A DNA stretch of 64,000 nucleotides. Source: Salinimicrobium sp049680855 (GTDB lineage: Bacteria; Bacteroidota; Bacteroidia; Flavobacteriales; Flavobacteriaceae). Position numbers and translations under genes: made by a program. The notes under the pieces were generated by a model. That model had not been told where the DNA came from. It ran no database searches and saw nothing but the letters and a program-made list of their open reading frames with translations. Positions within the stretch are counted from its first letter, which is position 1. The number at the start of each line of letters is the position of its first letter. Positions 1 through 9,076 of this stretch are shown here, piece by piece. The stretch spans positions 62,001 through 126,000 of the forward strand of contig NZ_JBMPGS010000006.1 of NCBI RefSeq assembly GCF_049680855.1, read 5' to 3'.

Positions 1-54
1 ACCATAAGCATTGGATGTTGGATAGGGGAAAGCATTCGAGTACCTAACTTGTAA
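1..54 (+). other. Tail of an upstream gene, reading frame unresolved
   Basis: Two frames stay open from the window edge. One ends at TAA 45-47 and reads HKHWMLDRGKHSST. The other ends at TAA 52-54. The first looks more protein-like because it is rich in charged residues, but 14 residues are not enough to name it. lptC starts at 56, so the upstream gene probably belongs to the same transcript. Confidence 0.25.
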
Positions 55-55
55 G

Positions 56-625
56 ATGAAGATTACATACGGGAATATATTTTCAAAAAGCATTGTCACA
101 GCAGTAGTTGTGGCAATGCTTTTTTCATGTGATGGCAATTTGCAGGGCGTACGGGATATGGAGGTGCCCGAAGATGCTCCTCAGGCAGTGGGCAGGGGTA
201 TTAATTTAAAGTATACAGATTCCGGAAAAGTAGTGGCCACCTTAAAAAGTGAAAAGCTCAGGGATTTTACTAATAAAGAATTTCCTTATCAGGAGTTTCC
301 GGATGGCCTGGAGGTGGTTTTTTATGATGAAAATGAGGAAAAAAATACTATAACTGCAGATTTCGGAGTGATCTACGAAGATACGGGCTTGATCGATTTG
401 CAGGGAAATGTGGTGATAGTCACCAGTGACAGCACTGTTTTGACAGCTCAGCAGTTGTATTGGGATCAGAATCTAAATTGGGTGTTTACAGATCTACCCA
501 ATACCATAAAATTCAACAACGGGGCCTTAAATGAAGGTATGGGCTTTGATAGCAATCAGGAATTCAGTAATTTTCGTTCCCGCTCTAATGTGGGGGTTCA
601 GATAGTTAAAGAAGAAAAGGAATGA
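56..625 (+). CDS. lptC: LptC, LPS export periplasmic protein (lipoprotein form)
   Basis: A 189-residue protein with a hydrophobic N-terminus ending in a lipobox-like AMLFSC (Cys 25), so it is probably lipid-anchored, unlike the single-span E. coli LptC. The rest is the beta-rich LptC fold: DSGKVVATLKSEKLRDF, TADFGVIYEDTGLIDLQGNVVI and TAQQLYWDQ are typical of the family's stacked strands. LptC receives lipopolysaccharide from the inner-membrane LptB2FG extractor and passes it to the LptA bridge. Its stop overlaps the next start (ATGA), which implies one transcript with the small membrane protein and the CBS-domain protein downstream. Family assignment is from recognised sequence pattern; the lipid anchor is inferred. 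Confidence 0.88.
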   Translation: MKITYGNIFSKSIVTAVVVAMLFSCDGNLQGVRDMEVPEDAPQAVGRGINLKYTDSGKVVATLKSEKLRDFTNKEFPYQEFPDGLEVVFYDENEEKNTITADFGVIYEDTGLIDLQGNVVIVTSDSTVLTAQQLYWDQNLNWVFTDLPNTIKFNNGALNEGMGFDSNQEFSNFRSRSNVGVQIVKEEKE

Positions 626-813
626 TGAAATTCTCTAAATTTTTTGAAATCGCATACCTCGCTGTTGCGGTATTTTTTCTTTATGAAACAGTGAGAATAT
701 GGGATTCGGAGCGTAGCAGAGCTTATGTTTTTATCTTCCTAAGTGTAATAGCTATCTTCATGTTTCTCTTTCGGAGGCATTTCAGGAAGAAATACAATAA
801 CCGCAATAAATAG
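622..813 (+). CDS. Small two-span membrane protein, unknown function
   Basis: A 63-residue protein with two hydrophobic segments (about 7-21 and 35-49) separated by a charged turn (RIWDSERSRA), and a very basic C-terminus (RRHFRKKYNNRNK). The start overlaps the lptC stop by four bases (ATGA) and the next gene begins six bases after its stop, so it sits inside a tightly packed operon. This position between lptC and a CBS-domain membrane protein seems familiar from flavobacteria, but I know no function. The overlap and the membrane-protein composition argue that it is a real gene. Confidence 0.75.
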   Translation: MMKFSKFFEIAYLAVAVFFLYETVRIWDSERSRAYVFIFLSVIAIFMFLFRRHFRKKYNNRNK

Positions 814-818
814 CTGGG

Positions 819-2105
819 ATGACTTATGAGATAATTATAATCATTTGCTCCCTTATTCTTTCTGCTTTTTTCTCGGGGATGGAAATTGCATACGTTTCTT
901 CCAACAAAATTCATATTGAAATTGAGAAAAAGCAGAATGATCTTCTTGCAAAGGTTCTTACTCGTCTAACCAAAAAACCCTCAAAGTTTATTGCCACTAT
1001 GCTGGTAGGTAATAACATTGCACTGGTGGTATATGGTTTTTTTATGGGGGATTTACTCATGACCTGGTTAAGTTCCATGGAGTTGAATAGTGAATTCTGG
1101 AGGTACATTGTAATAGAATTCAGCCTTCTTACCCAAACCATTATTTCCACACTTATTATTCTGTTTACTGCGGAATTTCTACCCAAAGTCTTCTTTCAGA
1201 TCTATGCCAATTCACTTTTAAGATTTTTTGCTGTACCCGCGTATCTCTTCTATGTGCTTTTCGGACTCATTTCTTCTTTTGTAATTTGGATATCAGATCT
1301 GGTTTTGAAAAGCTTTTTTAAAACCCAGGGGGACGAAGTTCAGCTGGCATTTTCTAAAGTAGAGCTTGGGAACTACATTAGCGAACAAATGGAGCGAATG
1401 GAGGAAGATCAGGAAATAGATTCGGAGATCCAGATTTTTCAAAATGCACTGGAGTTTTCAGAAGTTAAATCACGCGAAGTAATGATCCCTCGTACCGAGA
1501 TCGTTGCTGTAGATATCACCCAGGAGCCAAAGGACCTGGTGAAAACTTTCACTGAAACCGGCCTGTCAAAAATTTTGATTTACAAGGAAACCATAGATGA
1601 CATCATTGGTTATATTCACTCTTTTGAACTTTTTAAAAAACCTGTTACGATTAAATCCATCCTGCTTCCAGTTGTTTTCGTACCTGAAACAATGCTGGTA
1701 AAGGATGTTTTAAATATCCTCATCAAAAAAAGAAAAAGCATTGCTGTGGTGATCGATGAATACGGTGGTACGAGCGGGATGATGACTGTAGAGGACATAG
1801 TGGAAGAGCTTTTTGGGGAGATCGAGGATGAACATGATCCCGTGGTTTTGATTGAGGAAAAGCTGGAAGACGATCGTTTTCTTTTTTCGGCAAGACTTGA
1901 GGTTGATTATCTAAATGAAACCTATAAGCTGGATCTTCCTGTGGGAGAGAACTACGAAACCCTGGGAGGCTATATCGTCAATCATACCGAAGAAATCCCC
2001 CAACAGGATGGGGTCGTTGAAATAGATAACTTTACTTTTCTAATTAAAGAAGTTTCAAACACCAAAATTGAGCTGGTGGAGATGAAAATAAGACCGCAGG
2101 ATTAA
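819..2105 (+). CDS. CNNM/CBS-domain membrane protein (hemolysin C/CorC-like family)
   Basis: A 428-residue protein with the full family architecture. The N-terminal CNNM/DUF21 membrane domain (about residues 1-190, four hydrophobic segments, opening SAFFSGMEIAYVSS) is followed by a CBS pair (about 205-325, with SREVMIPRTEIVAVD and VVIDEYGGTSGMMTVEDI) and a C-terminal CorC/HlyC transporter-associated domain (about 340-425, YETLGGYIV). Such proteins are linked to divalent cation (Mg/Co) transport; the 'hemolysin' label is historical. The gliding protein GldE belongs to the same superfamily, but this copy sits with lptC and ppiD rather than gldD, so I do not call it gldE. The start is six bases after the preceding stop. 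Confidence 0.88.
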   Translation: MTYEIIIIICSLILSAFFSGMEIAYVSSNKIHIEIEKKQNDLLAKVLTRLTKKPSKFIATMLVGNNIALVVYGFFMGDLLMTWLSSMELNSEFWRYIVIEFSLLTQTIISTLIILFTAEFLPKVFFQIYANSLLRFFAVPAYLFYVLFGLISSFVIWISDLVLKSFFKTQGDEVQLAFSKVELGNYISEQMERMEEDQEIDSEIQIFQNALEFSEVKSREVMIPRTEIVAVDITQEPKDLVKTFTETGLSKILIYKETIDDIIGYIHSFELFKKPVTIKSILLPVVFVPETMLVKDVLNILIKKRKSIAVVIDEYGGTSGMMTVEDIVEELFGEIEDEHDPVVLIEEKLEDDRFLFSARLEVDYLNETYKLDLPVGENYETLGGYIVNHTEEIPQQDGVVEIDNFTFLIKEVSNTKIELVEMKIRPQD

Positions 2106-2202
2106 AATTTAGATTTTGCTAACATTTGCGGATTTTAAATTTTTTAATATGCGTAAAAACATTATTTTCGCCCCCTATATTCTAGAAATAATACATTAAA
2201 AA

Positions 2203-4323
2203 ATGGCAGTATTAAATAAAATAAGGCAGCGTTCGGTTTTCCTTATCATTATTATTGCATTGGCACTCTTCTCTTTTGTTTTGGCCGATGTAATACGAAA
2301 CGGAGGAATGGTTTCCCAGAAGTCGCAAAATACCATTGCTACTATCAACGGTGAAGATATTGAGCGAGAACAATTTGCGCGCCAGGTAGAGGCATATCAA
2401 CGTAATCTTGGTCCAAATGCTTCGAGTATGCAGGCGGTAAACATGGTTTGGGATTTGAATGTGCGCCAGGCAGTATTGGAAGAGCAGTTTGAAGAACTTG
2501 GAATTCGAATTGAGGAAGCTCAATTAAAAAGAATGATGCGCCAGGAACTTGCAACAAATCCAAATTTTACCAATGAAGCCGGGATGTTTGATGAGAACAG
2601 GCTAAGAGAGTATGTGGCGACATTAAAAGCTACTTCCCCTGCAGCATATCAGCAATGGCTTGATTTCGAAAATTCTGTTGGAAAAGCTGCCCGTGAAGAT
2701 ATTTATTTCAACATGGTGAGAGCTGGCCTTTCGGCTACTTTGACCGAAGGAGAGCAGGTGTACAGAAGAAGCAACGACAATGTAGATTTAAGTTTTGTTC
2801 AAATTCCATATTCCAGCGTCCCAGATGCTGAGGTAGAAGTATCCAAGAGCGAAATTAAAGCTTATATGGAAGCCCATCCACAACGTTTTCAGTCTGAAGC
2901 TTCAAGAAACATTCGATACGTATATTTTGCGGAGTCGGCTTCTGTGGAAGATGATGCCGAAGTGAAGGAAGAAATCGCAGCTTTGCTTGAAGATAATGAG
3001 CAATACAATCCTGCAACAGAAACTACTGAAACAGTTCCCGGATTTGGAAATGTTGAAGATGTGGAAGCTTTTGTAAATCAAAATTCAGATATAAATTATA
3101 TTGGAAGATACCTTTTTCGAGATCAGCTTTCATCTGAACATGCAGAGGAATTGTTTAACCTTGAAGAAGGAGAAACATTCGGGCCGTATAAAGAAAACAA
3201 TACCTGGAAAGTTTCAAGGATGATGGAACGCGTACAAATTCCCGATTCTGCCAAAGCAAAGCATATTTTAGTCGCATACCAGGGATCACCTGTAGGCCAG
3301 GGGATAGCAAGAACTAAAAGTGAAGCTGAAGCGCTTGCAGACAGCATCGCTTCTGTGGTAAGAGGAAATCAGGAGCAATTTGCTGAACTTGCAGCGCAGT
3401 ATTCTGCAGATACTTCTAATAAAGAGGAGGCTGGAGATCTTGGTTGGTTTACACCAAATACTATGGTTCCTGCTTTTAATGATTTCGTTTTTCAAAATAA
3501 TGCTGGTGAAATTGGAGTGGTGGAAACCCAGTTTGGTTACCACGTGATCCATATCGAAGAGCAAACCAATGAGCAGCCTGCAGTAAAACTTGCTACTATT
3601 AGTCGTGCGGTTGAACCATCCGAAAAATCTTTAAATGATCTTTTTGCTGAAGTTACCAAATTTGAAATAGCAGCCGGGGAAGGTGATTTTGAGGAGATTG
3701 CCAAGGAGAATGATAAAAACGTACGTCCTGTCCAGGAAATAGGTGCTCTTGATGAAAATATTCCGGGAGTTGGACAGCAAAGAAGAATTGTACAATGGGC
3801 TTTTGAAGAGGATGCGGAAGTAGGAGATATTAGAAGATTTGATGTGAGCGGTGGTTATGTAGTAGCTCAGCTTACAGCTAAGAACAAAAAAGGACTTAAA
3901 AGCGTAGAAAGTGCTTCTGCTACTGTTCTTCCAATCCTGCAAAAGGAAAAGAAAGCTGAAATCATTAAAGAAAGAATAAGCGGGGAATCCTTAAGCGCTA
4001 TTGCTCAAAGCCAGGGAGTAGAAGTGAACACTGCAAATTCTGTAAATCTTGAAAACCCAACCTTACCAGGGGCAGGAAACGAACCAAAAATAGTTGGTGC
4101 TGCTTTTGGACTTGAGGAAGGGCAAACCAGTCAGCCGCTGGCAGGAAACCGCGGAGTATATGTAATTGAAGTTCTTCGGAAGAATTTAGCTGCACCAATG
4201 GATTCTTACAGGTCTTTTGCTGTACGTGAAACTACTGAAAGAAGAGCTAACGTTACTCAGGAAGTACTGGATGCTCTTAAGGAAACTGCAGAGATTGAAG
4301 ATAACAGGTCAAAATTCTTTTAA
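2203..4323 (+). CDS. PpiD/SurA-like periplasmic peptidyl-prolyl isomerase
   Basis: A 706-residue protein anchored by one N-terminal membrane span (about 12-30, FLIIIIALALFSFVLADVI), with the bulk in the periplasm. A SurA-N-like helical chaperone region follows (about 35-170). A parvulin (PpiC) rotamase domain lies at about 345-450, marked by KAKHILVAYQ, GDLGWFTPNTMVPAF and TQFGYHVIHI. The remaining C-terminus (about 460-706) looks like a second helical/parvulin-like region. PpiD-type proteins help newly exported outer-membrane and periplasmic proteins fold. It follows the CBS protein after a 97-base gap and is closed by a strong terminator at 4351-4381. Confidence 0.88.
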   Translation: MAVLNKIRQRSVFLIIIIALALFSFVLADVIRNGGMVSQKSQNTIATINGEDIEREQFARQVEAYQRNLGPNASSMQAVNMVWDLNVRQAVLEEQFEELGIRIEEAQLKRMMRQELATNPNFTNEAGMFDENRLREYVATLKATSPAAYQQWLDFENSVGKAAREDIYFNMVRAGLSATLTEGEQVYRRSNDNVDLSFVQIPYSSVPDAEVEVSKSEIKAYMEAHPQRFQSEASRNIRYVYFAESASVEDDAEVKEEIAALLEDNEQYNPATETTETVPGFGNVEDVEAFVNQNSDINYIGRYLFRDQLSSEHAEELFNLEEGETFGPYKENNTWKVSRMMERVQIPDSAKAKHILVAYQGSPVGQGIARTKSEAEALADSIASVVRGNQEQFAELAAQYSADTSNKEEAGDLGWFTPNTMVPAFNDFVFQNNAGEIGVVETQFGYHVIHIEEQTNEQPAVKLATISRAVEPSEKSLNDLFAEVTKFEIAAGEGDFEEIAKENDKNVRPVQEIGALDENIPGVGQQRRIVQWAFEEDAEVGDIRRFDVSGGYVVAQLTAKNKKGLKSVESASATVLPILQKEKKAEIIKERISGESLSAIAQSQGVEVNTANSVNLENPTLPGAGNEPKIVGAAFGLEEGQTSQPLAGNRGVYVIEVLRKNLAAPMDSYRSFAVRETTERRANVTQEVLDALKETAEIEDNRSKFF

Positions 4324-4350
4324 TAGAAAATAGCCTAGCCTTAAAATATA

Positions 4351-4381
4351 AAGTCCGTTCTCATCAGAACGGACTTTTTTA
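4351..4381. terminator. Intrinsic terminator between ppiD-like gene and mevalonate operon
   Basis: A perfect 11-bp stem, AAGTCCGTTCT / AGAACGGACTT, with a 4-base loop (CATC) followed by T residues. It lies 27 bases after the ppiD-like stop. The stem is flanked by A/T-rich sequence on both sides, so it may also serve the convergent - strand operon. Confidence 0.9.
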
Positions 4382-4440
4382 TGCTTTCTTCGGATTCCCG
4401 GGTTTCAAAAATGGTGTTTCCAGCTAACTTCTAAATGTGC

Positions 4441-5355
4441 TTATAAAACCATTTCCCGGTAGTCTAAAATGGTGTTGTAGCCCTTGTTTCTGAAATAGTC
4501 CTTTTCTTTTTCCTTGCCGGTGGCGAGAATAAAATCGCCTCCCCAGCCGCCAAGGCTTTTAATGGTGCGCGGGTAATCCCGGAATAGCTGAGTTTTTATT
4601 TTTGGCGTATCTATCACCTGTGAGATCACCGTTTCATGGATTTCAAGCAGAAGTTCGTATTCCGTGATCGTTTCCGCGGAAATCAACTGGTGCGTGAGGC
4701 CGGAGATCTTATCAACCGCTTCCTTCAATTTCCCTTTTGACTGATTTTTGTAGTGTCGAATAGATTCACGACTGTTCTGTTTACGGTTTAGGTGCACAAA
4801 GAACAATTCATCTGCAAAAGCGGGATCAAAATCTGCCGTGAAAATCGTTCTTCCATTAGGGGTGAGAGAATAAGTCACAGGAGTGTCATTTTGAGCGCTG
4901 GCGATGTCATAGCCACTTCCGCCAAATGTTTTTGAAAGTAATTCAAAAGCATCAATTTCAAACCAGTTGGCAATATTATTTACAAGTGTAGAAGACGATC
5001 CAAGTCCCCATTCCTGCGGAAAATCCAGTTTTGCAGTAACTTTAAATCCGGAGCCTGAAAGTACATCTGGATTCAGCTGAGCCGCTTGTGTCAAAATGTT
5101 GAGAAGTCTTTTTTGAACCTCTTTGATCTCATTTTCAGAAGTTGTTTCTAAAATACCGTTTTTGAGGCTGTAGCTCGCTTTAAACCATGTTTGACCCTCG
5201 TGGTTTATGCTTTTCCAGTGGAGTAAAGGCTCTTTTAACTTTTCTACCTGTAGCGATTGGCCGAATTTTGTAGGAACCGCGAGTGCCGTCGCTCCGTCAA
5301 GCACTACAAATTCCCCGGAAAGTAATAATTTGCCGTTGCTGTAAAATTCTTTCAT
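4441..5355 (-). CDS. GYDIA-family GHMP kinase (mevalonate pathway)
   Basis: A 304-residue GHMP-fold kinase. The N-terminus YSNGKLLLSGEFVVLDG fits the substrate-binding first strand. The ATP loop is WGLGSSSTLVNNIA (about residues 115-128), and the diagnostic GGSGYDIASAQ (about 146-156) gives the subfamily its name. GHMP kinases phosphorylate small alcohols or phosphates. Next to HMG-CoA reductase, this one most likely acts as mevalonate or phosphomevalonate kinase in isoprenoid synthesis. Its start overlaps the reductase stop by four bases, showing translational coupling. Which mevalonate kinase step it performs cannot be decided from sequence. Confidence 0.85.
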   Translation of the reverse strand: MKEFYSNGKLLLSGEFVVLDGATALAVPTKFGQSLQVEKLKEPLLHWKSINHEGQTWFKASYSLKNGILETTSENEIKEVQKRLLNILTQAAQLNPDVLSGSGFKVTAKLDFPQEWGLGSSSTLVNNIANWFEIDAFELLSKTFGGSGYDIASAQNDTPVTYSLTPNGRTIFTADFDPAFADELFFVHLNRKQNSRESIRHYKNQSKGKLKEAVDKISGLTHQLISAETITEYELLLEIHETVISQVIDTPKIKTQLFRDYPRTIKSLGGWGGDFILATGKEKEKDYFRNKGYNTILDYREMVL

Positions 5356-6668
5356 GAATTCCTTAGGTTTTGCAGCGCTTCTTCCACAGCCCGATGGGTC
5401 ACTGTATTGGTTTTAAAATGAGCTGCCAAAGCAGCTTTTTCCTCTCCGCTAGCATTCATTTGATTCAGGATGTTCATAAGGTGCATCTTCATGTGCCCCT
5501 GCTGAATTCCTGTGGTGATTAAAGATTTAACCGCAGCATAATTCTGAGCAAGGCCTGCGACTGCCACAATCTTCATAAGATCCTGTGCCGATGGTTTCTG
5601 AAGAATTTCCAGTGCAACTTTGGAAAGCGGATGCAAACTTGTAAGTCCGCCCACCGTTCCCAGCGCCAGCGGAATTTCCATCCAGAACCTGAAAATGCCA
5701 TTTTCAACACTTGCATGTGTAAGGCTGGTGTAATTTCCGTCTTTGGAAGCGTAGGCGTGAATGCCGGCTTCAATGGCTCTAAAATCGTTACCAGTGGCCA
5801 AAACAACGGCATCAATACCATTCATAATCCCCTTGTTGTGAGTTACCGCACGATATTTTTCGATTTCGGCGATCTTTACAGCCTGCACAAATTTTTCAGC
5901 AAAAGCGATTCCGCTCATTTCGGGGCTGTCCAGGTTCTCTACAGGACACGAAACTTCAGCCCTTACAATACATTCAGGAACATAATTAGAGAGAATGCTC
6001 ATCACGATTTCCAGGTCCTTTTCTTCAGGAGTGAATTCGGTGTATTTTTCGGCTTCACTTTTCAGGGTTTCTGCAAATTTTTCAAGGCAGGTGTTAATGA
6101 AATTCGCGCCCATTGAATCTTTGGTCTCAAAGGTGCAATGAAGCTGAAAATAGTTTTCCAGTGCCGCCGATTTGTCTTTTAATTCTATGTCCAGAACTCC
6201 GCCGCCACGTTTTTCCATGTTTTTGGTGAGATGGGAAACCGATGATAAAAGTGTACTTTTCACCTGGTCGAAGAAGCGCTGAAGTTTTTCAGGATTGCCT
6301 TCAAACATGAAATGCACCTGACCAATTTTTTGGGTATTGATCACCTTCGCCTGGAATCCGCCGTTTTCACCCCAAAATTTTGCGGCTTTACTGGCCGCCG
6401 CGATCACAGAACTTTCTTCTATGGCCATGGGAATGGCATATCGCTTTTCATTAATAAGAAAATTTGGGGCGATCCCAAAGGGTAGATAATAGTTGGAAAT
6501 GGTGTTTTCGGTGAATTCTTCGTGGAGCTGCTGTAGCTCCTTCTTCGGGTTCCAGTATTGTTCAAGAATGTTTGAAGCTTCCGGGGAATCCTTCAGGTAA
6601 GTTTGGGCCAGCCAGGATATTTTTTCTTGCTTCTGAAGTTTTGAAAATCCTGAAATAGGTTCGATCAT
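5352..6668 (-). CDS. Hydroxymethylglutaryl-CoA reductase, class II
   Basis: A 438-residue class II (Pseudomonas mevalonii-type) HMG-CoA reductase, which interconverts HMG-CoA and mevalonate using a nicotinamide cofactor. Catalytic landmarks are visible: Glu in MAIEESSVIAAASKAA, Lys in HNKGIMNG, Asp in ATGNDFRA, and His in GIQQGHM. The glycine-rich ALGTVGGLTSLHP is also present. I start at the ATG at 6668 (MIEPISGFSKLQKQEKI) because the ten residues upstream look like leader sequence. A -7 element (TATCTTTG) lies 20 bases upstream of that ATG on the - strand. Although class II enzymes are often called degradative, pairing with a GHMP kinase indicates a biosynthetic mevalonate role here. Confidence 0.9.
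   Translation of the reverse strand: MIEPISGFSKLQKQEKISWLAQTYLKDSPEASNILEQYWNPKKELQQLHEEFTENTISNYYLPFGIAPNFLINEKRYAIPMAIEESSVIAAASKAAKFWGENGGFQAKVINTQKIGQVHFMFEGNPEKLQRFFDQVKSTLLSSVSHLTKNMEKRGGGVLDIELKDKSAALENYFQLHCTFETKDSMGANFINTCLEKFAETLKSEAEKYTEFTPEEKDLEIVMSILSNYVPECIVRAEVSCPVENLDSPEMSGIAFAEKFVQAVKIAEIEKYRAVTHNKGIMNGIDAVVLATGNDFRAIEAGIHAYASKDGNYTSLTHASVENGIFRFWMEIPLALGTVGGLTSLHPLSKVALEILQKPSAQDLMKIVAVAGLAQNYAAVKSLITTGIQQGHMKMHLMNILNQMNASGEEKAALAAHFKTNTVTHRAVEEALQNLRNS
5692..5704. repeat. Palindrome AAAATGNCATTTT, copy 1
   Basis: Exact match with central C, inside the HMG-CoA reductase gene. It is read on the - strand as the codons for E-N-G-I-F. Confidence 0.9.
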
Positions 6669-6687
6669 GCTAGTAAGTTTGGAGCTG

Positions 6688-6695
6688 CAAAGATA
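6688..6695 (-). promoter_or_regulatory. -7 promoter element of the HMG-CoA reductase operon
   Basis: Reads TATCTTTG on the - strand, an exact match to the Bacteroidota -7 consensus TAnnTTTG, 20 bases upstream of the chosen ATG. No convincing -33 TTTG box was found at the usual spacing. Confidence 0.6.
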
Positions 6696-6886
6696 CAATT
6701 ACTCATTTTACTGGCGAAAATTTGAGAAATTTCGAAATCCTGCAGAAGAATAGGGTTCCTGCAGTAAATAAGCGTCTTGAAAAGGGAGAATTGTATTAAC
6801 ATCTTGTTGTGATTTAACACGTGCTGTGGCCTAATTTAGCCGAATTTTTAGTAAACTTGGCAATCAAAAAATATTCTCACAATACG

Positions 6887-9052
6887 ATGAAGATAGCTTA
6901 CAGGCTTTTTGCCTTTTTACTTACCCTGAGTGCAGCTGTTTCTGCACAAACAAAAGACATAACATTAGAAGAAATTTGGAACGGAACCTTCCGGCAGGAA
7001 AGGCTTCAGTCGCTTCAATCCCTCAAAAATGGGAAAGAATATGTGGTGCTGAATTATGACCGCAGTAATGGTACTTCCAGCATTGATGTATATTCTTATC
7101 GAACTGGTGAAAAAACCGGAACTTTGGTGAATAGCGCCAATCTAAATGAGGTGGACAATTTCAGTGACTTTACTTTTAGTGAAAATGAGAAAAAGATCAT
7201 TTTAGCTACCGAGGTAGAATCCATTTTCCGTCGTTCTACCCGCGGAATTTTTTATATCTATGATGTTGACTCTGGCAGTATTCAAAAGATCAGCGAAGAC
7301 AGGATTCAGGAGCCTACGCTTTCTCCAGATAACAACCGGGTGGCGTATGTTTATGAAAATAATATTTATGTGAAAGACCTTTCTTCGGGAAATGTACAGC
7401 AAATCACAAAAGACGGTCTCAAAAATAGTATTATCAACGGAGTTTCTGACTGGGTTTATGAGGAGGAATTTTCTATTGTGCGAACTTTCGGCTGGAATAA
7501 AACAGGGGAAAAAATAGCATTTTTGAAGTTTGATGAATCTGAAGTTCCGGAGTTTTCTATGGATATGTACGGGCAGGACCTTTATCAAACCCAAAACAGG
7601 TTTAAATATCCTAAAGCCGGAGAAGCAAATTCAGAAGTTTCCTTACATCTTTACGATCTTGCTTCCGAAGAAACGAGTGAAATTCAGCTTCCGGAGTATG
7701 AATACATCCCAAGATTAGAATGGACGAATGATGAGGACATTCTAAGTGTGCAAACCTTAAACAGGCACCCAAATAACCTGAACCTTATTTTTGTAAATGC
7801 TGAAACGCGGCAGGCGCAGGTGGTTTTGAACGAAGTAGATGAAGCTTACGTAGATGTTACCGATAATTTGACTTTTTTGGAGGATAACAGCTTTATCTGG
7901 ACCAGTGAAAAAGATGGATGGAACCATATTTATCTTTATGATGAAGATGGAGACCTGAAAAATCAGGTAACCGAAGGGAACTGGGAAGTGACCGATTACT
8001 ACGGATATGATCGTGGTTCAAAAAGGATCTTTTTCCAGAGCACAGAGAACGGAAGTATCAACAGAGATGTTTATTCCATTAGAACAAATGGAAAAGGGAA
8101 GAAACGTTTAACGGAAAAAACCGGAAACAACCGTGCAGATTTTAGTGCAGATTTCACTTATTTTATTAATTCTTTTTCCAGCGCCACCATGCCCGGAATG
8201 TATACGCTACACCAGGCCAAAAACGGAAAACTGGTAAGGAAAATAAAGGATAACGCTGCTTTGGCAGAACAGATTAAAGAATACGGTTTTTCACCAAAAG
8301 AATTTTCTACCATCAATGTAAATGGGAATGACTTGAACATGTGGATGATTCGTCCGTCAGATTTTGATGAGAATAAAGAGTATCCGCTGTTCATGTTTCA
8401 ATATTCCGGTCCTGGCTCACAATCCGTTTCCAACACCTTCTTTAATACGAATGACTATTGGTACCAGCTTTTGGCGAATGAGGGCTACATTGTAGTAGCA
8501 GTAGATCCAAGAGGAACCGGATTTAAAGGAGCAGATTTCAAGAAAGTAACCCAAAAGGAATTAGGAAAATACGAAGTAGAAGATATCATCGCGGCTGCTC
8601 AACAATTGGGAGCGCGGGATTATATTGATTCAGAAAGAATGGGCATCTGGGGATGGAGCTATGGAGGATTTATGTCATCCAACGCGATCCTGAAAGGCAA
8701 CGATACCTTTAAAATGGCTATTGCTGTTGCGCCTGTGACCAGCTGGAGATTCTATGATTCCATCTACACCGAAAGATATATGACTACTCCGCAGGAGAAT
8801 CCCTCAGGATATGATGAGAATTCTCCAATTAATCATGTGGAGAAATTAAAGGGCGATTACCTGCTGGTACACGGTACCGGTGATGACAACGTTCATGTAC
8901 AAAACAGCATGCGAATGATAGAAGCACTCGTGCAGGCAAACAAGCAGTTTGACTGGGCGATCTATCCAGACAGGAATCATGGAATCTACGGCGGCAATAC
9001 ACGTTTGCACCTGTATACCCTCATGACCAACTTTATTAAAGAAAACTTATAA
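6887..9052 (+). CDS. Dipeptidyl peptidase IV (S9B serine peptidase)
   Basis: A 721-residue exported protein. An upstream in-frame extension exists, but the ATG at 6887 gives a clean signal peptide (MKIAYRLFAFLLTLSAAVSA). An N-terminal eight-bladed propeller region (about 90-450) carries typical elements such as DWVYEEEF, which supplies the double-Glu that grips the substrate N-terminus. The C-terminal alpha/beta hydrolase has Ser in GWSYGG (about 590), Asp in GTGDDNVH (about 666) and His in DRNHGIYGG (about 697). DPP IV removes X-Pro or X-Ala dipeptides from periplasmic peptides. The next gene is a peptide importer, so the pair forms a peptide-use unit. A possible promoter (TAATTTAG, 6833-6840) lies upstream. 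Confidence 0.93.
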   Translation: MKIAYRLFAFLLTLSAAVSAQTKDITLEEIWNGTFRQERLQSLQSLKNGKEYVVLNYDRSNGTSSIDVYSYRTGEKTGTLVNSANLNEVDNFSDFTFSENEKKIILATEVESIFRRSTRGIFYIYDVDSGSIQKISEDRIQEPTLSPDNNRVAYVYENNIYVKDLSSGNVQQITKDGLKNSIINGVSDWVYEEEFSIVRTFGWNKTGEKIAFLKFDESEVPEFSMDMYGQDLYQTQNRFKYPKAGEANSEVSLHLYDLASEETSEIQLPEYEYIPRLEWTNDEDILSVQTLNRHPNNLNLIFVNAETRQAQVVLNEVDEAYVDVTDNLTFLEDNSFIWTSEKDGWNHIYLYDEDGDLKNQVTEGNWEVTDYYGYDRGSKRIFFQSTENGSINRDVYSIRTNGKGKKRLTEKTGNNRADFSADFTYFINSFSSATMPGMYTLHQAKNGKLVRKIKDNAALAEQIKEYGFSPKEFSTINVNGNDLNMWMIRPSDFDENKEYPLFMFQYSGPGSQSVSNTFFNTNDYWYQLLANEGYIVVAVDPRGTGFKGADFKKVTQKELGKYEVEDIIAAAQQLGARDYIDSERMGIWGWSYGGFMSSNAILKGNDTFKMAIAVAPVTSWRFYDSIYTERYMTTPQENPSGYDENSPINHVEKLKGDYLLVHGTGDDNVHVQNSMRMIEALVQANKQFDWAIYPDRNHGIYGGNTRLHLYTLMTNFIKENL

Positions 9053-9076
9053 AATATCAATTCTAAAACAGATTAA

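Noticed and set aside
819..2105. Calling the CBS-domain protein GldE or a true hemolysin
   Set aside because: The domain order fits CNNM/CorC proteins generally. The gldD context expected for GldE is absent, and haemolytic activity is not supported by sequence.
5631..6116. 161-codon frame on + inside the HMG-CoA reductase gene
   Set aside because: It lies antisense to a clear enzyme with intact catalytic residues, and its translation is rich in Cys, Phe and His with no family resemblance.
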